DNA from: Actinomycetales bacterium
GTDB taxonomy: Bacteria; Actinomycetota; Actinomycetes; Actinomycetales; Dermatophilaceae
NCBI GenBank assembly: GCA_002748155.1
Contig: PDRO01000005.1
Span: 169,800 to 233,799, forward strand
Length of the DNA stretch: 64,000 nt
Reading direction: 5' to 3'
The position numbers and the translations under genes were made by a program. A model generated the notes under the pieces. That model saw only the letters and a list, made by a program, of their open reading frames with translations, had not been told where the DNA came from and ran no database searches. Below, piece by piece: positions 26,132-35,853 of this stretch (positions are counted from its first letter, which is position 1; each line of letters opens with the position of its first letter).

Positions 26132-27337
26132 TCATGTCCTCTCGACGAGGACGGCCGCACCTTGACCGACTCCGACACACATCGTCGCGATCGCCCGGGA
26201 CGCCTGACGTTCCTGCAACTCCATTGCCGCCGTCAACACGAGCCGAGCACCACTGGCACCGAGCGGATGCCCGAGAGCGATAGCGCCACCGTTGGGGTTG
26301 ACGTGGTCGGCGTCGTCGGGCAATCCCAGCTCCCGCAGGACGGCGAGCGCCTGCGCCGCGAAGGCTTCGTTGAGCTCGATGACGTCCAGGTCCTTGATCG
26401 ACCATCCGTGCCGTCCGAGGACCTTGCGGACCGCAGGAACCGGACCGATACCCATGACGCGTGGAGCGACCCCGGCAGCGGAAGAACCGACGATCCGCGC
26501 GATCGGGGTGAGGTTGTATTTCGACACGGCCGCTTCGGACGCCAACAGGGTCACCGCCGCTCCGTCGTTGACGCCGGAAGCATTGCCTGCCGTGACGCTG
26601 CCACCCTCTTTGCGGAACGGCGTCGGGAGTTTGGCCAGCACCTCCATCGTCGTCGCCCGGGGATGCTCGTCGGTATCGACGACGATCGGGTCGCCTTTGC
26701 GTTGCGGGATCACCACGGGAGTGATCTCCTTCGCCAGCCGTCCGCTGGCGATCGCGGCTGCCGTCCGGGACTGCGACCGGAACGCGAAGGCATCCTGGTC
26801 GACGCGGGCCACTTGGTAGTCCTCGGCGACGTTCTCGGCGGTCTCGGGCATCGAATCGATCCCGAATCGGGCTTTGAGCACCGGGTTGACGAAGCGCCAG
26901 CCGATCGTCGTGTCGTAGACGGCCGACGAGCGCGAGTATGCCGTCTCGGCCTTCGGCATGACGAATGGCGCCCGGCTCATGCTCTCGACCCCGCCGGCAA
27001 CGATGAGATCGACCTCACCGGATTTGATCGCCCGGGCACCGTAGGCGATCGCGTCGGCACCGGAAGCACACAACCGGTTCATCGTCGTGCCGGGCACCGC
27101 CTCTGGCAGCCCGGACAACAGCGCCGCCATCCGGGCGATGTTGCGGTTGTCCTCACCGGCCTGGTTGGCATTGCCGAGGATGACATCGTCGACAGCCGCC
27201 CAGTCTAGGTCAGGTAGTCGCTGCATGAGCTCTGTGATGAGGCCGGCCGCGAGGTCGTCGGGCCGGACCGGAGCCAAGGCGCCGCCATACTTGCCAAACG
27301 GGCTGCGGGTGCCGGTGACGAGAAATGCTTCGCTCAT
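26132..27337 (-). CDS. paaJ: Acetyl-CoA acyltransferase (3-oxoadipyl-CoA thiolase-like)
   Basis: A 401-residue thiolase. The active-site cysteine lies in [15 protein letters not shown], the C-terminal residues in [20 protein letters not shown], and the second cysteine in [10 protein letters not shown]. The context between paaE and paaK points to the last step of phenylacetate breakdown, thiolysis of 3-oxoadipyl-CoA (PaaJ/PcaF). The ATG at 27337 is chosen because the longer frame to 27739 overlaps paaE and shows no homology. The start is 32 bases after the paaE stop, so both are in one operon. Confidence 0.9.
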   Translation of the reverse strand: MSEAFLVTGTRSPFGKYGGALAPVRPDDLAAGLITELMQRLPDLDWAAVDDVILGNANQAGEDNRNIARMAALLSGLPEAVPGTTMNRLCASGADAIAYGARAIKSGEVDLIVAGGVESMSRAPFVMPKAETAYSRSSAVYDTTIGWRFVNPVLKARFGIDSMPETAENVAEDYQVARVDQDAFAFRSQSRTAAAIASGRLAKEITPVVIPQRKGDPIVVDTDEHPRATTMEVLAKLPTPFRKEGGSVTAGNASGVNDGAAVTLLASEAAVSKYNLTPIARIVGSSAAGVAPRVMGIGPVPAVRKVLGRHGWSIKDLDVIELNEAFAAQALAVLRELGLPDDADHVNPNGGAIALGHPLGASGARLVLTAAMELQERQASRAIATMCVGVGQGAAVLVERT

Positions 27338-27368
27338 GATTGCCTTCTTCGGGCTCGTGGGGACGAGG

Positions 27369-28457
27369 TTACTGGTCGAAGTCGGCGACCACTTTGTCCG
27401 AGGTGGGGTAGGCCTGACACGAGAGGACGAACCCTTCGTCGACTTCGTAGGGCTCGAGGGCGTAGTTCTGGACCATGTCGACCGTGCCGCTGGTGATCTT
27501 GCACCGGCAGGTGCCGCAGACACCGTTCTTGCAGGCGTAGGGGATGTCGGAGCGCACGACCCGGGCGGCGTCGAGGATCGGCACGGTGCCGGGCTTGAGC
27601 TGGAACTCGGTGGTCCGCCCGTCGAGCAGCACCGTGATCTTGTAGCCTTCGCCAGCATCGCTTCCCGACGGCGGTGGCGGCGGCGGGGTGGCACTGGTGT
27701 GGAACAACTCGCGGTGGATGTGGGCGTCGGCGACCCCACGGCCCAGGAGCACCTCGCGGACCATGTCGGTCATCGGCAACGGCCCACAGAGGAACCAGTC
27801 GTCGACCGAGTCGGACTGCGACCCGTCGAGGATCGCGGTGAAGCGCTCTTCGTCGAGTCGTCCCGAGAGCACTTCGGATTCCTGCCGTTCGGCGTCGAGC
27901 ACATAGAAGACCTCGAACCGATCCAAGTACCGGTTCTTGAGGTCTTCGAGCTCTTCGAGGAACATGATCGACTGCGTCGTCGCGTTGACGAAAACGAGGG
28001 TGGCCTGGCTCTTGGGCTCGGTGGCCAACGCGGTGGACAGGATCGACAAGATCGGCGTGATCCCGGATCCGGCGGCGACGGCACCGTAGTGCCGGGCCTG
28101 GTCGGGATCAATCGTGGCCGTGAAGCTGCCCGTCGGGCTCATCACCTCGAGGCTGTCGCCTTCCTGTAGCCGCTCGAGGGCATATCCCGAGAACACCCCA
28201 CCGGGCAACCGCTTGACCCCGATCCGCAACACTCCTGAGTCCGCGGGTGCACAAATCGAGTAGTTGCGCCGCACGTCGTCCCCCGCGATCGTGGCCCGCA
28301 CGGCCACGTGCTGCCCCGGCGTGTACGTGAACTCGTGGGCCAGCTCCGGGGGAACCTCGAAAGTGATGGCCACGGCGTCGTCGGTGATCCGGTCGAGCTT
28401 GTCGACCTTGAGCACGTGGAACGCCGCACGCTTACGGGCAGCAACTGCTGAGCTCAT
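27369..28457 (-). CDS. paaE: Ring 1,2-phenylacetyl-CoA epoxidase, reductase subunit PaaE
   Basis: The 362-residue electron-transfer subunit has a ferredoxin-NADP reductase part ([11 protein letters not shown] for flavin, then [14 protein letters not shown] for the nucleotide) and a C-terminal plant-type [2Fe-2S] domain with the cluster cysteines in [13 protein letters not shown] and a later C in SCQAYP. It passes electrons from NADPH to the PaaABC oxygenase. Two ATG codons are possible, at 28469 and 28457. GGAGA lies seven bases before the second, so that one is preferred. The gene follows paaD in the operon. Confidence 0.95.
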   Translation of the reverse strand: MSSAVAARKRAAFHVLKVDKLDRITDDAVAITFEVPPELAHEFTYTPGQHVAVRATIAGDDVRRNYSICAPADSGVLRIGVKRLPGGVFSGYALERLQEGDSLEVMSPTGSFTATIDPDQARHYGAVAAGSGITPILSILSTALATEPKSQATLVFVNATTQSIMFLEELEDLKNRYLDRFEVFYVLDAERQESEVLSGRLDEERFTAILDGSQSDSVDDWFLCGPLPMTDMVREVLLGRGVADAHIHRELFHTSATPPPPPPSGSDAGEGYKITVLLDGRTTEFQLKPGTVPILDAARVVRSDIPYACKNGVCGTCRCKITSGTVDMVQNYALEPYEVDEGFVLSCQAYPTSDKVVADFDQ

Positions 28458-28508
28458 CGGTTTCTCCATCTCGCTGGGTGCCCGGAGCGCCGTCCGGGCA
28501 GGTCGAAC

Positions 28509-29012
28509 TCAGATGTCCTTGAAGTAGTCGAACGGCTCTTGGCATTCGGTGCACACCCATTGCGACTTGCACGCGGTGGACCCGAACCGGCTGACTTCCC
28601 GGCCGACCGACCCGCACCGCGGGCATCGCGCCGGCTCGGTCGGAGGGCGGTTCGACAAGGTGACGCTGACGGGCCCCGTCGGTGAGTGACCCGATGGCGG
28701 GGCAATGCCGTATTCACGCAGCTTGCGCTTGGCTTCCTCGCTCATCCAGTCGGTCGTCCAGGCCGGTGAGAGCACCGTCGTGACGGTGACGTCGTGGTAG
28801 CCGGCCCGGGCCAACTCTGTCACGATGTCGTCCTCGATCTGGCCCATGGCCGGACAACCCGAATAGGTCGGAGTGACGAGGACCTCGACCCGCCCATCGG
28901 GGTGCTCGATCACGTCGCGCAGCATGCCGATGTCTGCGATGGTCAACACCGGAATCTCCGGGTCGGTGACCCGTTCCAACACTTCCCGCGGTGACGTGTC
29001 GACGGTCGACAT
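28509..29012 (-). CDS. paaD: Phenylacetyl-CoA epoxidase accessory subunit PaaD
   Basis: A 167-residue protein: a MIP18/DUF59-type N-terminal domain (RVTDPEIPVLTIADIGML, then VLVTPTYSGCPAMGQIEDDI) and a C-terminal zinc-ribbon-like part with four cysteines in two pairs (CPRCG and CTEC). PaaD is needed for maturation of the epoxidase, probably in iron supply. ATG 29012 follows the paaC stop by two bases. A GTG at 29021 overlapping paaC is an alternative start. Confidence 0.92.
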   Translation of the reverse strand: MSTVDTSPREVLERVTDPEIPVLTIADIGMLRDVIEHPDGRVEVLVTPTYSGCPAMGQIEDDIVTELARAGYHDVTVTTVLSPAWTTDWMSEEAKRKLREYGIAPPSGHSPTGPVSVTLSNRPPTEPARCPRCGSVGREVSRFGSTACKSQWVCTECQEPFDYFKDI

Positions 29013-29014
29013 GA

Positions 29015-29812
29015 TCACCACTCGACTCCCGGATGCAGCCGGTGAATGTATTGCATCTCGGCCAAGGCGTAGCCCAGGTATTCACTGTGTACGCCGCTAC
29101 GGCCTTCGCCCAGGATGAAGCTCAACGTCGGCACGTCCAGGGTGGCTTCGGCGAGCACTTGCTCGACGGTCCGGCGCCATTCGGTGCGCAGCAGCTCCGG
29201 GTCCGGACCGATACCGGCGGCGACGATCTTCTCGGTGAGGGCATCGGTCTGGAAGAGATCGTCGGCCAACGGCCAGAACAGCTCGAGGGCCTCGACCATC
29301 TTGGTGTGCGATTCCTCGGTGCCGTCACCGAGCCGGATAACCCAACCCGCCGAGTGCTCAAGATGATACCGGGCCTCTTTGAGCGACTTGGCGGCGATCT
29401 CGGCCAGGCTCCGGTCGGTCGATTCGCTCAACCGGGTCCACAACGGAACGGCATACGCGGCATAGAGGAACAACTGGACCATCGCGCGTCCGAAGTGGTG
29501 CACAGTGGGGTGCTCGACGAGGTCGACGCACCGGAACTCCGGTTCCTCGCGCAGATAGGCCAACTCGTCCTCGGTCTTGGGCTCTGGAGCCAACGTGCCG
29601 GCATAGGTCAGCAACAAGCGAGCTTCGCCCAGCAGGTCCAGCCCGATGTTGACCAAGGCCATGTCTTCTTCGAGCTGCGGAGCCCAGCTGGTCCATTCGG
29701 CGATCCGGTGCGACAGGATGAGGCTGTCGTCGGCGATCCGGATGACGTAGTCGTACCGGTCGGCCGCCGAAACCTGTGCGGCAGCCGCGTCACTGCTCAC
29801 CGCCGCGCTCAC
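29015..29812 (-). CDS. paaC: Phenylacetyl-CoA epoxidase subunit PaaC
   Basis: The 265-residue structural subunit is a ferritin-like protein resembling PaaA but without the full diiron site. Recognisable blocks are LILSHRIAEWTSWAPQLEEDMALVNIGLDLLGEARLLL and SLKEARYHLEHSAGWVIRLGDGTEESH. It supports the PaaA catalytic subunit in the multicomponent oxygenase. Its start overlaps paaB by 4 bases and its end lies against paaD, so the five paa oxygenase genes are tightly coupled. Confidence 0.95.
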   Translation of the reverse strand: MSAAVSSDAAAAQVSAADRYDYVIRIADDSLILSHRIAEWTSWAPQLEEDMALVNIGLDLLGEARLLLTYAGTLAPEPKTEDELAYLREEPEFRCVDLVEHPTVHHFGRAMVQLFLYAAYAVPLWTRLSESTDRSLAEIAAKSLKEARYHLEHSAGWVIRLGDGTEESHTKMVEALELFWPLADDLFQTDALTEKIVAAGIGPDPELLRTEWRRTVEQVLAEATLDVPTLSFILGEGRSGVHSEYLGYALAEMQYIHRLHPGVEW

Positions 29813-30102
29813 ATCTGCACCCCTTCCGGCACGTCGTAGAAGGTCGGGTGGCGATAGATCTTGTCGGCCGACGGCTCGAAGTAGGCGTCTTTCTCGTCGG
29901 GTGAGCTCGCGGTGATATCACTCGATGCGACCACCCAGATGGACACGCCTTCCTGACGCCGGGTGTAGAGGTCGCGAGCGTTCTTGATCGCCATCTTGGC
30001 GTCCGGGGCGTGGATGCTCCCGACATGGTTGTGCGCCAGCCCTCGCTTGGCGCGGACGAAGACCTCGTAGAGGGTCCACTCGTCAGGCCGGTTCTCGCTC
30101 AT
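29809..30102 (-). CDS. paaB: Phenylacetyl-CoA epoxidase subunit PaaB
   Basis: A 97-residue protein of the PaaB family, with [41 protein letters not shown] as the diagnostic stretch. PaaB bridges PaaAC units in the epoxidase complex. The length is normal and the gene overlaps both neighbours by 4 bases. Confidence 0.95.
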   Translation of the reverse strand: MSENRPDEWTLYEVFVRAKRGLAHNHVGSIHAPDAKMAIKNARDLYTRRQEGVSIWVVASSDITASSPDEKDAYFEPSADKIYRHPTFYDVPEGVQM

Positions 30103-31097
30103 GCCGCGTTCTCCTTGCTCCGGGCCGCCGCCTTGGCGGCGTACGCGTTGGCTGCCTCACGGACCCAACGGCCCTCTTCATGACACAGCCGCCGGTGATC
30201 CATCCGTTTCTTGTTGCACGGACCGTTGCCCTTGACGACCCGGAACATCTCGTCCCAGTCGATCTGCCCGTAGTCGTAGTGGCCGCGCTCTTCGTTCCAC
30301 TTCAGATCGGGATCGGGGAAGGTCAACCCGAGCGTTTCGACCTGCGGGACACACATGTCGATGAACTTCTGGCGCAACTCGTCGTTGGTGTGTCGCTTGA
30401 TCTTCCAGGCCATCGACTGCTCGGTGTGGCTGGACATCGAGTCTGGCGGGCCGAACATCATCAGGGCCGGCCACCACACCCGGTTGATCGCGTCCTGGGC
30501 CATGGCCTTCTGTGCCGGACTGCCTTTGGCCAACACGTACAGGGCTTCGTAACCCTGACGCTGATGGAAAGACTCCTCCTTGCAGACCCGGATCATCGCC
30601 CGGGCATAGGGTCCGTAGGACGTGCGGCACAGCGGGATCTGATTCTGGATCGCCGCACCGTCGACCAACCACCCGATCGCCCCGACGTCGGCCCAGTTGA
30701 GGGCCGGGTAGTTGAAGATGGTCGAATACTTCTGCTTGCCCTCGTGCAGCAGGTCCATCGCCTCGTCCCGGCTCATCCCGAGGGTCTCCATGGCCGAGTA
30801 GAGATACTGGCCGTGCCCGGCCTCGTCCTGCACCTTGGCCATGAGGATCGCTTTCCGGCGCAGGCTCGGGGCCCGCGTGATCCAGTTGCCCTCCGGCTGC
30901 ATCCCGATGACCTCCGAGTGCGCGTGCTGGGCGATCTGGCGGATCATCGTCTTGCGGTAGGCCTCCGGCATCCAGTCCCGTGGCTCGATCCGGGAGTCGG
31001 CGTCGAGGATGGCCTCGAACTGCTGCTGCTGCTCCGGTGTGCCGTCCCGGTTGACGGCGTTGGCATCCTCGTCGTTCCCGAACGATGCTCCGTACAC
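30099..31097 (-). CDS. paaA: Phenylacetyl-CoA epoxidase catalytic subunit PaaA
   Basis: The 332-residue diiron oxygenase subunit forms the 1,2-epoxide of phenylacetyl-CoA. The two ExxH iron motifs are [10 protein letters not shown] and [27 protein letters not shown] is another family block. GTG 31097 is the start: GAGGAGGAG stands just before it and homology begins there, while the open frame to 31208 adds unrelated residues. It is the first gene of the minus-strand paa operon, and a near-palindrome at 31239-31252 upstream is a candidate operator. Confidence 0.96.
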   Translation of the reverse strand: MYGASFGNDEDANAVNRDGTPEQQQQFEAILDADSRIEPRDWMPEAYRKTMIRQIAQHAHSEVIGMQPEGNWITRAPSLRRKAILMAKVQDEAGHGQYLYSAMETLGMSRDEAMDLLHEGKQKYSTIFNYPALNWADVGAIGWLVDGAAIQNQIPLCRTSYGPYARAMIRVCKEESFHQRQGYEALYVLAKGSPAQKAMAQDAINRVWWPALMMFGPPDSMSSHTEQSMAWKIKRHTNDELRQKFIDMCVPQVETLGLTFPDPDLKWNEERGHYDYGQIDWDEMFRVVKGNGPCNKKRMDHRRLCHEEGRWVREAANAYAAKAAARSKENAA

Positions 31098-31238
31098 GGC
31101 GCTCCTCCTCGTGCCTCTGTTACCTCGTCGTACTTCGTCGTACCTCGGTGCGGCCAGGTCCAGCTCCGTTAGCCGCGGCTCGGCACCGACGTATCGGCAT
31201 CGATGCACGAGACCCGTTGAGCGTTAAGCCAGTATTAC

Positions 31239-31252
31239 TGACCGAACGTTCA
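31239..31252. promoter_or_regulatory. Candidate PaaR/TetR operator upstream of paaA
   Basis: TGACCGAACGTTCA is an imperfect dyad (TGAcCG/CGtTCA). It lies between divergent-in-function paaA and the crotonase gene and differs by only two bases from the site in front of the TetR gene at 37208-37221 (read in reverse). Confidence 0.55.
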
Positions 31253-31279
31253 TGTGCAAACGGAGTCGCACCGTGGCGG

Positions 31280-32101
31280 TCATGTGGATCCGGTGAATCG
31301 CGGTGCTCGTTTCGCCCGTCGCGCGTCGACCCCCTCCTTGGCATCGGGGCCGGTGAAGGCCAGGAATTCCAGAGCGAGTGACGTGTCGAACGTGGGGCCG
31401 GCCAGCCGGAGCCAGTTGTTCAGCGAGTATTTCGTCCATTGGATCGCCGGGCGCGAGCCCGCCTTGAGCTTGCGCGCCACGTCGAGGGCTACCGCATTGG
31501 CTTGTCCGTCGTCGGCCACGAGTGAAACCAGCCCGATCCGCTCGGCCTCCTCTCCCGACATCGGTTCGCAGAGCATCAAGTAGTACTTGCTCTTGGCCAG
31601 TCCGCACAGCAACGGCCACACGATGGCGGCATGGTCGCCGGCAACCACCCCGATCCGGGTGTGCCCGTCGATGATCCGGGCGCTGCGACCGGCGACCGAG
31701 ATGTCGGCAAGCAGGCCGATGACCAGCCCGGCACCCACGGCCGGCCCCTCCATCGCCGACACGACCGGCTTGCTGCAGTTGATGACGTTGTAGACCAGGT
31801 CGCGTGCCTCCCGCCAGACCGCCGACCGGTCGGCGAAGTCGGCGATGATGTCGTCGATCATCTCGAAATCACCGCCGGCGGAGAACGCCCCGCCTTCTCC
31901 GCGGACCACGACCACATCGACCGCGTCATCCTGGTCGACGGCCAACCAGACATCCGCGAGCTGGCGGTGCATGTTGCGGTCAGCGGCATTGAGCCGACCG
32001 GGTTTACTCATGACCAAGTCGAGGATGCCCGGCTCGGGACTGGCGAAACTCAGCGCCTGGAAACGCTCGGCATATCGCTCGACGAGTGCGTCGTGGCCCA
32101 T
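31280..32101 (-). CDS. Enoyl-CoA hydratase/isomerase
   Basis: A 273-residue crotonase-fold protein. The oxyanion-hole region is [20 protein letters not shown], and further blocks are [22 protein letters not shown] and [17 protein letters not shown]. It should hydrate or isomerise enoyl-CoA intermediates, plausibly in the phenylacetate pathway given its place upstream of paaA, but the exact step (PaaF-like or other) is not decided by sequence. The start at ATG 32101 lies 120 bases from a candidate operator, and the gene is divergent from the EthD-paaZ pair. Confidence 0.85.
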   Translation of the reverse strand: MGHDALVERYAERFQALSFASPEPGILDLVMSKPGRLNAADRNMHRQLADVWLAVDQDDAVDVVVVRGEGGAFSAGGDFEMIDDIIADFADRSAVWREARDLVYNVINCSKPVVSAMEGPAVGAGLVIGLLADISVAGRSARIIDGHTRIGVVAGDHAAIVWPLLCGLAKSKYYLMLCEPMSGEEAERIGLVSLVADDGQANAVALDVARKLKAGSRPAIQWTKYSLNNWLRLAGPTFDTSLALEFLAFTGPDAKEGVDARRAKRAPRFTGST

Positions 32102-32222
32102 GGTCGCTTACCTCCGCTTGCCGCAGCTCCGGTGACCGGCGTCTCTTGCTCCGAGTGTATGCCGCGCCCGCATCCGGGGCAGGGGTCCACGTCGGTGGTC
32201 GGCCGCGCCGGTCTTGTGTATT

Positions 32223-32236
32223 ATCCCGAACATTCA
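32223..32236. promoter_or_regulatory. Candidate PaaR/TetR operator between crotonase and EthD-paaZ genes
   Basis: ATCCCGAACATTCA matches the paaA upstream site (TGACCGAACGTTCA) at 10 of 14 positions. It lies in the divergent intergenic region, where one repressor could control both directions. It is the weakest of the three sites. Confidence 0.4.
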
Positions 32237-32334
32237 GTCACTAAATGTGCAGGCGGGGTCGGCCGGACGGTCGATCCATGACGCGGGCTAGGTTGGGCAG
32301 ATCGCCAAGGATCGCAGGACCCCAGGAGGTCGCC

Positions 32335-32676
32335 ATGGCCCGCTTCGTGGCTCTCTACCGGATGCCTCCAGAGACAGGCCCGGATCCCGAGGCATTCCTC
32401 CGGGCCTACCGCGACACGCACCTGCCGCTGGTGCTCCGCACTCCGGGCGTGACCAAGATCGAGGTCTCCCGGGTGCGCCGCACGGTCACGGGCGAGCCGG
32501 CCCTGCTGCTCATGGCGGTCCTGCACTTCTCGGATCCGGAGTTCCAGGCGGCGATGGCCTCACCGGAGTGGGCCGAGGCAGGCCGGAACCTGGCCGAGAT
32601 CGGCGGCCTCGACCTCGTGACGATGTTCACGCTCGATGAGCCGGAACTCCTCGACGAGCCACCCGCCGGCGGCTGA
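32335..32676 (+). CDS. EthD-family protein
   Basis: The 113-residue protein has the ferredoxin-like EthD pattern: MARFVALYRMPPETGPDPEAFL, RDTHLPLVLRTPGVTKIEV and a mid region LMAVLHFSDPEFQAAMAS. EthD-type proteins occur in catabolic operons for ethers and aromatic acids, usually with unclear catalytic roles. CAGGAGG stands five bases before the ATG. It is directly followed by paaZ (35 bases), so both are likely cotranscribed. Confidence 0.85.
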   Translation: MARFVALYRMPPETGPDPEAFLRAYRDTHLPLVLRTPGVTKIEVSRVRRTVTGEPALLLMAVLHFSDPEFQAAMASPEWAEAGRNLAEIGGLDLVTMFTLDEPELLDEPPAGG

Positions 32677-32711
32677 CCGGCATACCCGATGAAGAGAGGC
32701 GAGATACGGAT

Positions 32712-34757
32712 ATGACCTACCAGGTGAGCAGCTACGCAGTGGGCAGATGGATTCCCACCGAGGAGGGCGGCACGCCGATCCTCGACGCCTCGACCGGTGA
32801 GGTCGTGGCCACGGTCGGGCGCAACGGGCTCGACTTCGGCGCCATGGTCGAGCATGCCCGCACGGTGGCCGGCCCGGCGCTGCGGGCGCTGACTTTCCAC
32901 GAGCGGGCGCTGGCGCTCAAGGAGTTGGCCAAGTACCTCAACGACCACCGCAAGGAGATGTACACCGACTACGGCACGACCGGCGGCACCGACGCCGACA
33001 TGCGCGTCGACGTCGACGGCGGCATCGCGGTGCTGTTCACCTACTCGGGTAAGGCACGTCGTGAGCTACCCAACGCGACCATGCTGGCCGAAGGCGATCC
33101 GGAGTCGCTCGGCAAGGCCAATCTCGGCCAGACGATCTACACCTCCCCCCACGGGGTCGGTGTGCACATCAACGCGTACAACTTCCCGGCCTGGGGCATC
33201 CTCGAGAAGCTCGCCACCACGATCACCGCCGGCATTCCGATCATCGTCAAGCCAGCCACGGCGACCGCACACGTCGCCGAGCGAGTGGTGCGCGCCATCG
33301 TCGAGTCCGGCGCCCTGCCGCCGGGCTCGGTCCAGTTGATCTCCGGTTCGGTCGGCGACCTGTTCGACCACCTCGGTGGGCAGGACCACATCGCCTTCAC
33401 CGGATCCGCCAGCACGGCGGCCATGCTGCGCAGCCACCCGGCCGTCGTCGAACGGGGCGCCCACTTCAATGCCGAGGCCGACTCACTCAACGCCTCGATC
33501 CTCGGCCTGGACGCCGGCCCGGACACCCCCGAATTCGACATCTTCGTCAAGGGCGTCTTCCGTGAACTCACCTCCAAGGCCGGCCAGAAGTGCACCGCGA
33601 TCCGGCGCACTTTCGTGCCGGCCGCGCACGTGGACGCCGTCGTCGACGCGTTGGGCAAACGCACCGCCAAGGTCGTCGTCGGCGACCCCCGGGTCGAAGG
33701 CACGACGATGGGCCCGCTCGTCAGCCCCAGCCAGAAAGCCGACGTCGTCGAGGCTGTGCGCAAGCTGATGCGCGGCGCACAGGTGTGTGTCGGCGGCCCG
33801 GACGCCGAGCTCGTGCTCGGTTCGGGCAGCGCCGAGAACGGCAGCTTCTTCCCCCCGACGATCCTCAAGGCCACTGACGCACGGGCCGTCGAGGTGCACT
33901 CGATCGAGGCCTTCGGCCCGGTCACCACCGTCATCCCGTATGCCGATGTCGCCGACCTCGCGAGCCTCGTCGCCCTCGGTGAGGGCAGCCTGGTCGCCTC
34001 GATCGTCAGCTACGATGCCGGCTTCGTACGCGAACTCGTCGGTCAGATCGCGGCCTACCACGGCCGTCTGCTCGTGCTCGACCGCGACAACGCCCCGACG
34101 TCGTATCCACATGGCGCACCATTGCCTCAGCTCATCCACGGTGGCCCCGGCCGGGCCGGCGGCGGTCAGGAACTGGGCGGCATGCACTCGGTACGCCACC
34201 TGTTGCAGGCCACCAGCGTTGCCAGCTCGCCCCGGATGCTCATGGGACTCACCGACACCTGGAACCAGGGAGTCGAGCCCACCGACAGCCCGGTGCACCC
34301 CTTCCGGATGTACCTGGAGGACCTCCAACTCGGCGACACGAAGTTCACCGGCAGCCGCACGATCACCCTCGAAGACATCGAGCACTTCGCGCACTTCACC
34401 GGCGATACCTTCTATGCACACATGAACGAGGAAGCCGCCAAGGCCAGCCCGATCTTCGAGGGCCGCGTCGCCCACGGCTACCTCATCCTGGCTGCTGCGG
34501 CCGGGCTCTTCGTCGATCCGGACCCGGGTCCGGTGCTGGCCAACTACGGCCTCGAACACTTGCGCTTCGTGCAGCCGTTGTATCCCGGCGACACGATGAC
34601 CGTGCGCCTCACCTGCAAGCACAAGAACCCACCCCGGCCGGGCACTGGGATGGGTGAGGTCACCTGGGATGTCGCCGTGACCAACCAGCGCGAGGAGCTC
34701 TGCGCCACCTACTCGCTGCTGACGATGAACGCCAGCCGCGTCGAGCAGCCGGCATAG
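32712..34757 (+). CDS. paaZ: Bifunctional oxepin-CoA hydrolase / 3-oxo-5,6-dehydrosuberyl-CoA semialdehyde dehydrogenase
   Basis: The 681-residue fusion protein opens the oxepin ring and oxidises the resulting aldehyde. Residues 1 to about 525 form an aldehyde dehydrogenase, with FTGSASTAAML, AEADSLNASILG (Glu) and SKAGQKCTAIRRTFVP holding the catalytic cysteine. Residues about 540-681 are a MaoC-type hydratase with DIEHFAHFTGDTFYAHMNEE and RVAHGYLILAAAAGLF. It is the only paa ring-opening gene seen in the window. GAGAGG precedes the ATG, and the EthD-like gene is upstream in the same operon. Confidence 0.96.
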   Translation: MTYQVSSYAVGRWIPTEEGGTPILDASTGEVVATVGRNGLDFGAMVEHARTVAGPALRALTFHERALALKELAKYLNDHRKEMYTDYGTTGGTDADMRVDVDGGIAVLFTYSGKARRELPNATMLAEGDPESLGKANLGQTIYTSPHGVGVHINAYNFPAWGILEKLATTITAGIPIIVKPATATAHVAERVVRAIVESGALPPGSVQLISGSVGDLFDHLGGQDHIAFTGSASTAAMLRSHPAVVERGAHFNAEADSLNASILGLDAGPDTPEFDIFVKGVFRELTSKAGQKCTAIRRTFVPAAHVDAVVDALGKRTAKVVVGDPRVEGTTMGPLVSPSQKADVVEAVRKLMRGAQVCVGGPDAELVLGSGSAENGSFFPPTILKATDARAVEVHSIEAFGPVTTVIPYADVADLASLVALGEGSLVASIVSYDAGFVRELVGQIAAYHGRLLVLDRDNAPTSYPHGAPLPQLIHGGPGRAGGGQELGGMHSVRHLLQATSVASSPRMLMGLTDTWNQGVEPTDSPVHPFRMYLEDLQLGDTKFTGSRTITLEDIEHFAHFTGDTFYAHMNEEAAKASPIFEGRVAHGYLILAAAAGLFVDPDPGPVLANYGLEHLRFVQPLYPGDTMTVRLTCKHKNPPRPGTGMGEVTWDVAVTNQREELCATYSLLTMNASRVEQPA

Positions 34758-34836
34758 CCCGGCCCGGCATCGACAGGCACCACCGGTGTGGGGCCGGCCG
34801 GCTGAACCGGTCGGCCCCACACCTGCAGCCAACTGC

Positions 34837-34866
34837 TTGACATACCAATCCCTTGATTTCTATGCT
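34837..34866 (+). promoter_or_regulatory. Sigma-70-type promoter of the phasin-like gene
   Basis: TTGACA at 34837-34842 and TATGCT at 34861-34866 are 18 bp apart, about 40 bases before the ATG at 34904. It is the best consensus -35/-10 pair noticed in the window, suggesting high expression. Confidence 0.6.
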
Positions 34867-34903
34867 GATCGCAGCGTCCGATATATCGATCAAGGAGATC
34901 ATC

Positions 34904-35176
34904 ATGCAGAACGCCCAAGAGGCTCTCTCGGCCATGCAGGACCAAGCTCTCGAAGCCATCAAGTCCGGGCAGAGCACCGCACTCGATGCCGTCAAGAACT
35001 GGACTGACACGGTCGCCAAGACCGGGGTCAGCGCTCCGTCGATGCCCGACAAGGTCACCTCGGCCGTCGGCGACCCCAAAGAGATCATCGACTCGGTCTA
35101 CGACTTCGCCGGCAAGCTCATCGAGCTGAACAAGCAGTTCGTCCAGGACCTGCTCGAGGCCTCCGAAGACAAGTGA
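34904..35176 (+). CDS. Small amphipathic phasin / lipid-droplet-like protein
   Basis: A 90-residue helical protein beginning MQNAQEALSAMQDQALEAI, with amphipathic repeats such as FAGKLIELNKQFVQDLLEA. There is no signal peptide. Its size, composition and neighbour resemble the actinobacterial lipid-droplet small protein (MLDS)/HBHA-like and phasin group, which coat lipid or polyhydroxyalkanoate inclusions. ATG 34904 follows AAGGAG by 6-7 bases, and the longer open frame to 34853 runs through the promoter region and is rejected. An XRE regulator gene follows 18 bases later, as with known lipid-droplet proteins. The specific role is inferred. Confidence 0.65.
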   Translation: MQNAQEALSAMQDQALEAIKSGQSTALDAVKNWTDTVAKTGVSAPSMPDKVTSAVGDPKEIIDSVYDFAGKLIELNKQFVQDLLEASEDK

Positions 35177-35194
35177 CCTGCCCCGGATGAGCCG

Positions 35195-35737
35195 ATGAGC
35201 CCTCGAGTGACTGGCCCGGACCAGCGAAGCTGGGAGCACAAGCGGGCCTCGCTCGGTGCGTTCATCCGATCGCAGCGCGAGCTGGCCAACATGTCGTTGC
35301 GCCAGCTCGCGCAAGCGACCCAGGTCTCGAACGCATACTTGTCCCAGCTCGAGCGGGGATTGCACGATCCGACGGTTCGGGTCCTAGTGCAGATCGGACA
35401 GGCTCTGCACCTGTCTCTCGAAGACATGATGAGTCAGGGCAAAGCCGCTAACAGCACGGCCACCGGCCCCGATGGTTCGACGCTGCCCGTCCCCGCCGCA
35501 ATCAACGCCGACCCTCGGTTGACCACTGCAGAGAAAGCGGCTCTGCTCGGGGTCTATCACAGCTACCTGCAAACCCACGACGACGCCATAGGCGAGAGCG
35601 GCGTCACAGATCCTGGCGTCACTGATCCTCACGACGACGCCGAAACCGACGAAGGGACCGATGGCGTCGAGGGGATCGACGACACCGCAGACGTCGACGG
35701 GCCCGCGCACAGCACGGCGCGCGTCGGCAACGCATAG
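35195..35737 (+). CDS. XRE-family transcriptional regulator
   Basis: The 180-residue protein has an N-terminal helix-turn-helix (IRSQRELANMSLRQLAQATQVSNAYLSQLERGLHDPT, about residues 24-60) and a long, very acidic C-terminus with repeats such as VTDPGVTDPHDD. It lies 18 bases after the phasin-like gene and is probably its autoregulator, by analogy with lipid-droplet regulator pairs of Rhodococcus and the HBHA neighbour of mycobacteria. The acidic tail makes it longer than those relatives, and its function is unknown. Confidence 0.82.
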   Translation: MSPRVTGPDQRSWEHKRASLGAFIRSQRELANMSLRQLAQATQVSNAYLSQLERGLHDPTVRVLVQIGQALHLSLEDMMSQGKAANSTATGPDGSTLPVPAAINADPRLTTAEKAALLGVYHSYLQTHDDAIGESGVTDPGVTDPHDDAETDEGTDGVEGIDDTADVDGPAHSTARVGNA

Positions 35738-35760
35738 CTCGCCACTGGTAACCCCGGACC

Positions 35761-35802
35761 CTGGACCGGTGATCTGGACCTGCGAGCCGGTCACCGGTCC
35801 AG
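35761..35802. terminator. Perfect 12-bp stem-loop between convergent genes
   Basis: CTGGACCGGTGA (35761-35772) and TCACCGGTCCAG (35791-35802) are exact reverse complements with an 18-base loop, located between the XRE gene stop and the paaG-like gene stop. It could serve both strands. There is no T-tract. Confidence 0.65.
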
Positions 35803-35853
35803 ATCGTGTCACCGCGGCAACAGGATCGGATCCTTCACCGGCACCCGGTCGGT

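Noticed and set aside
33483..34832. 449-codon open frame on the minus strand
   Set aside because: Antisense to paaZ, with no recognisable motif and no plausible start signals.
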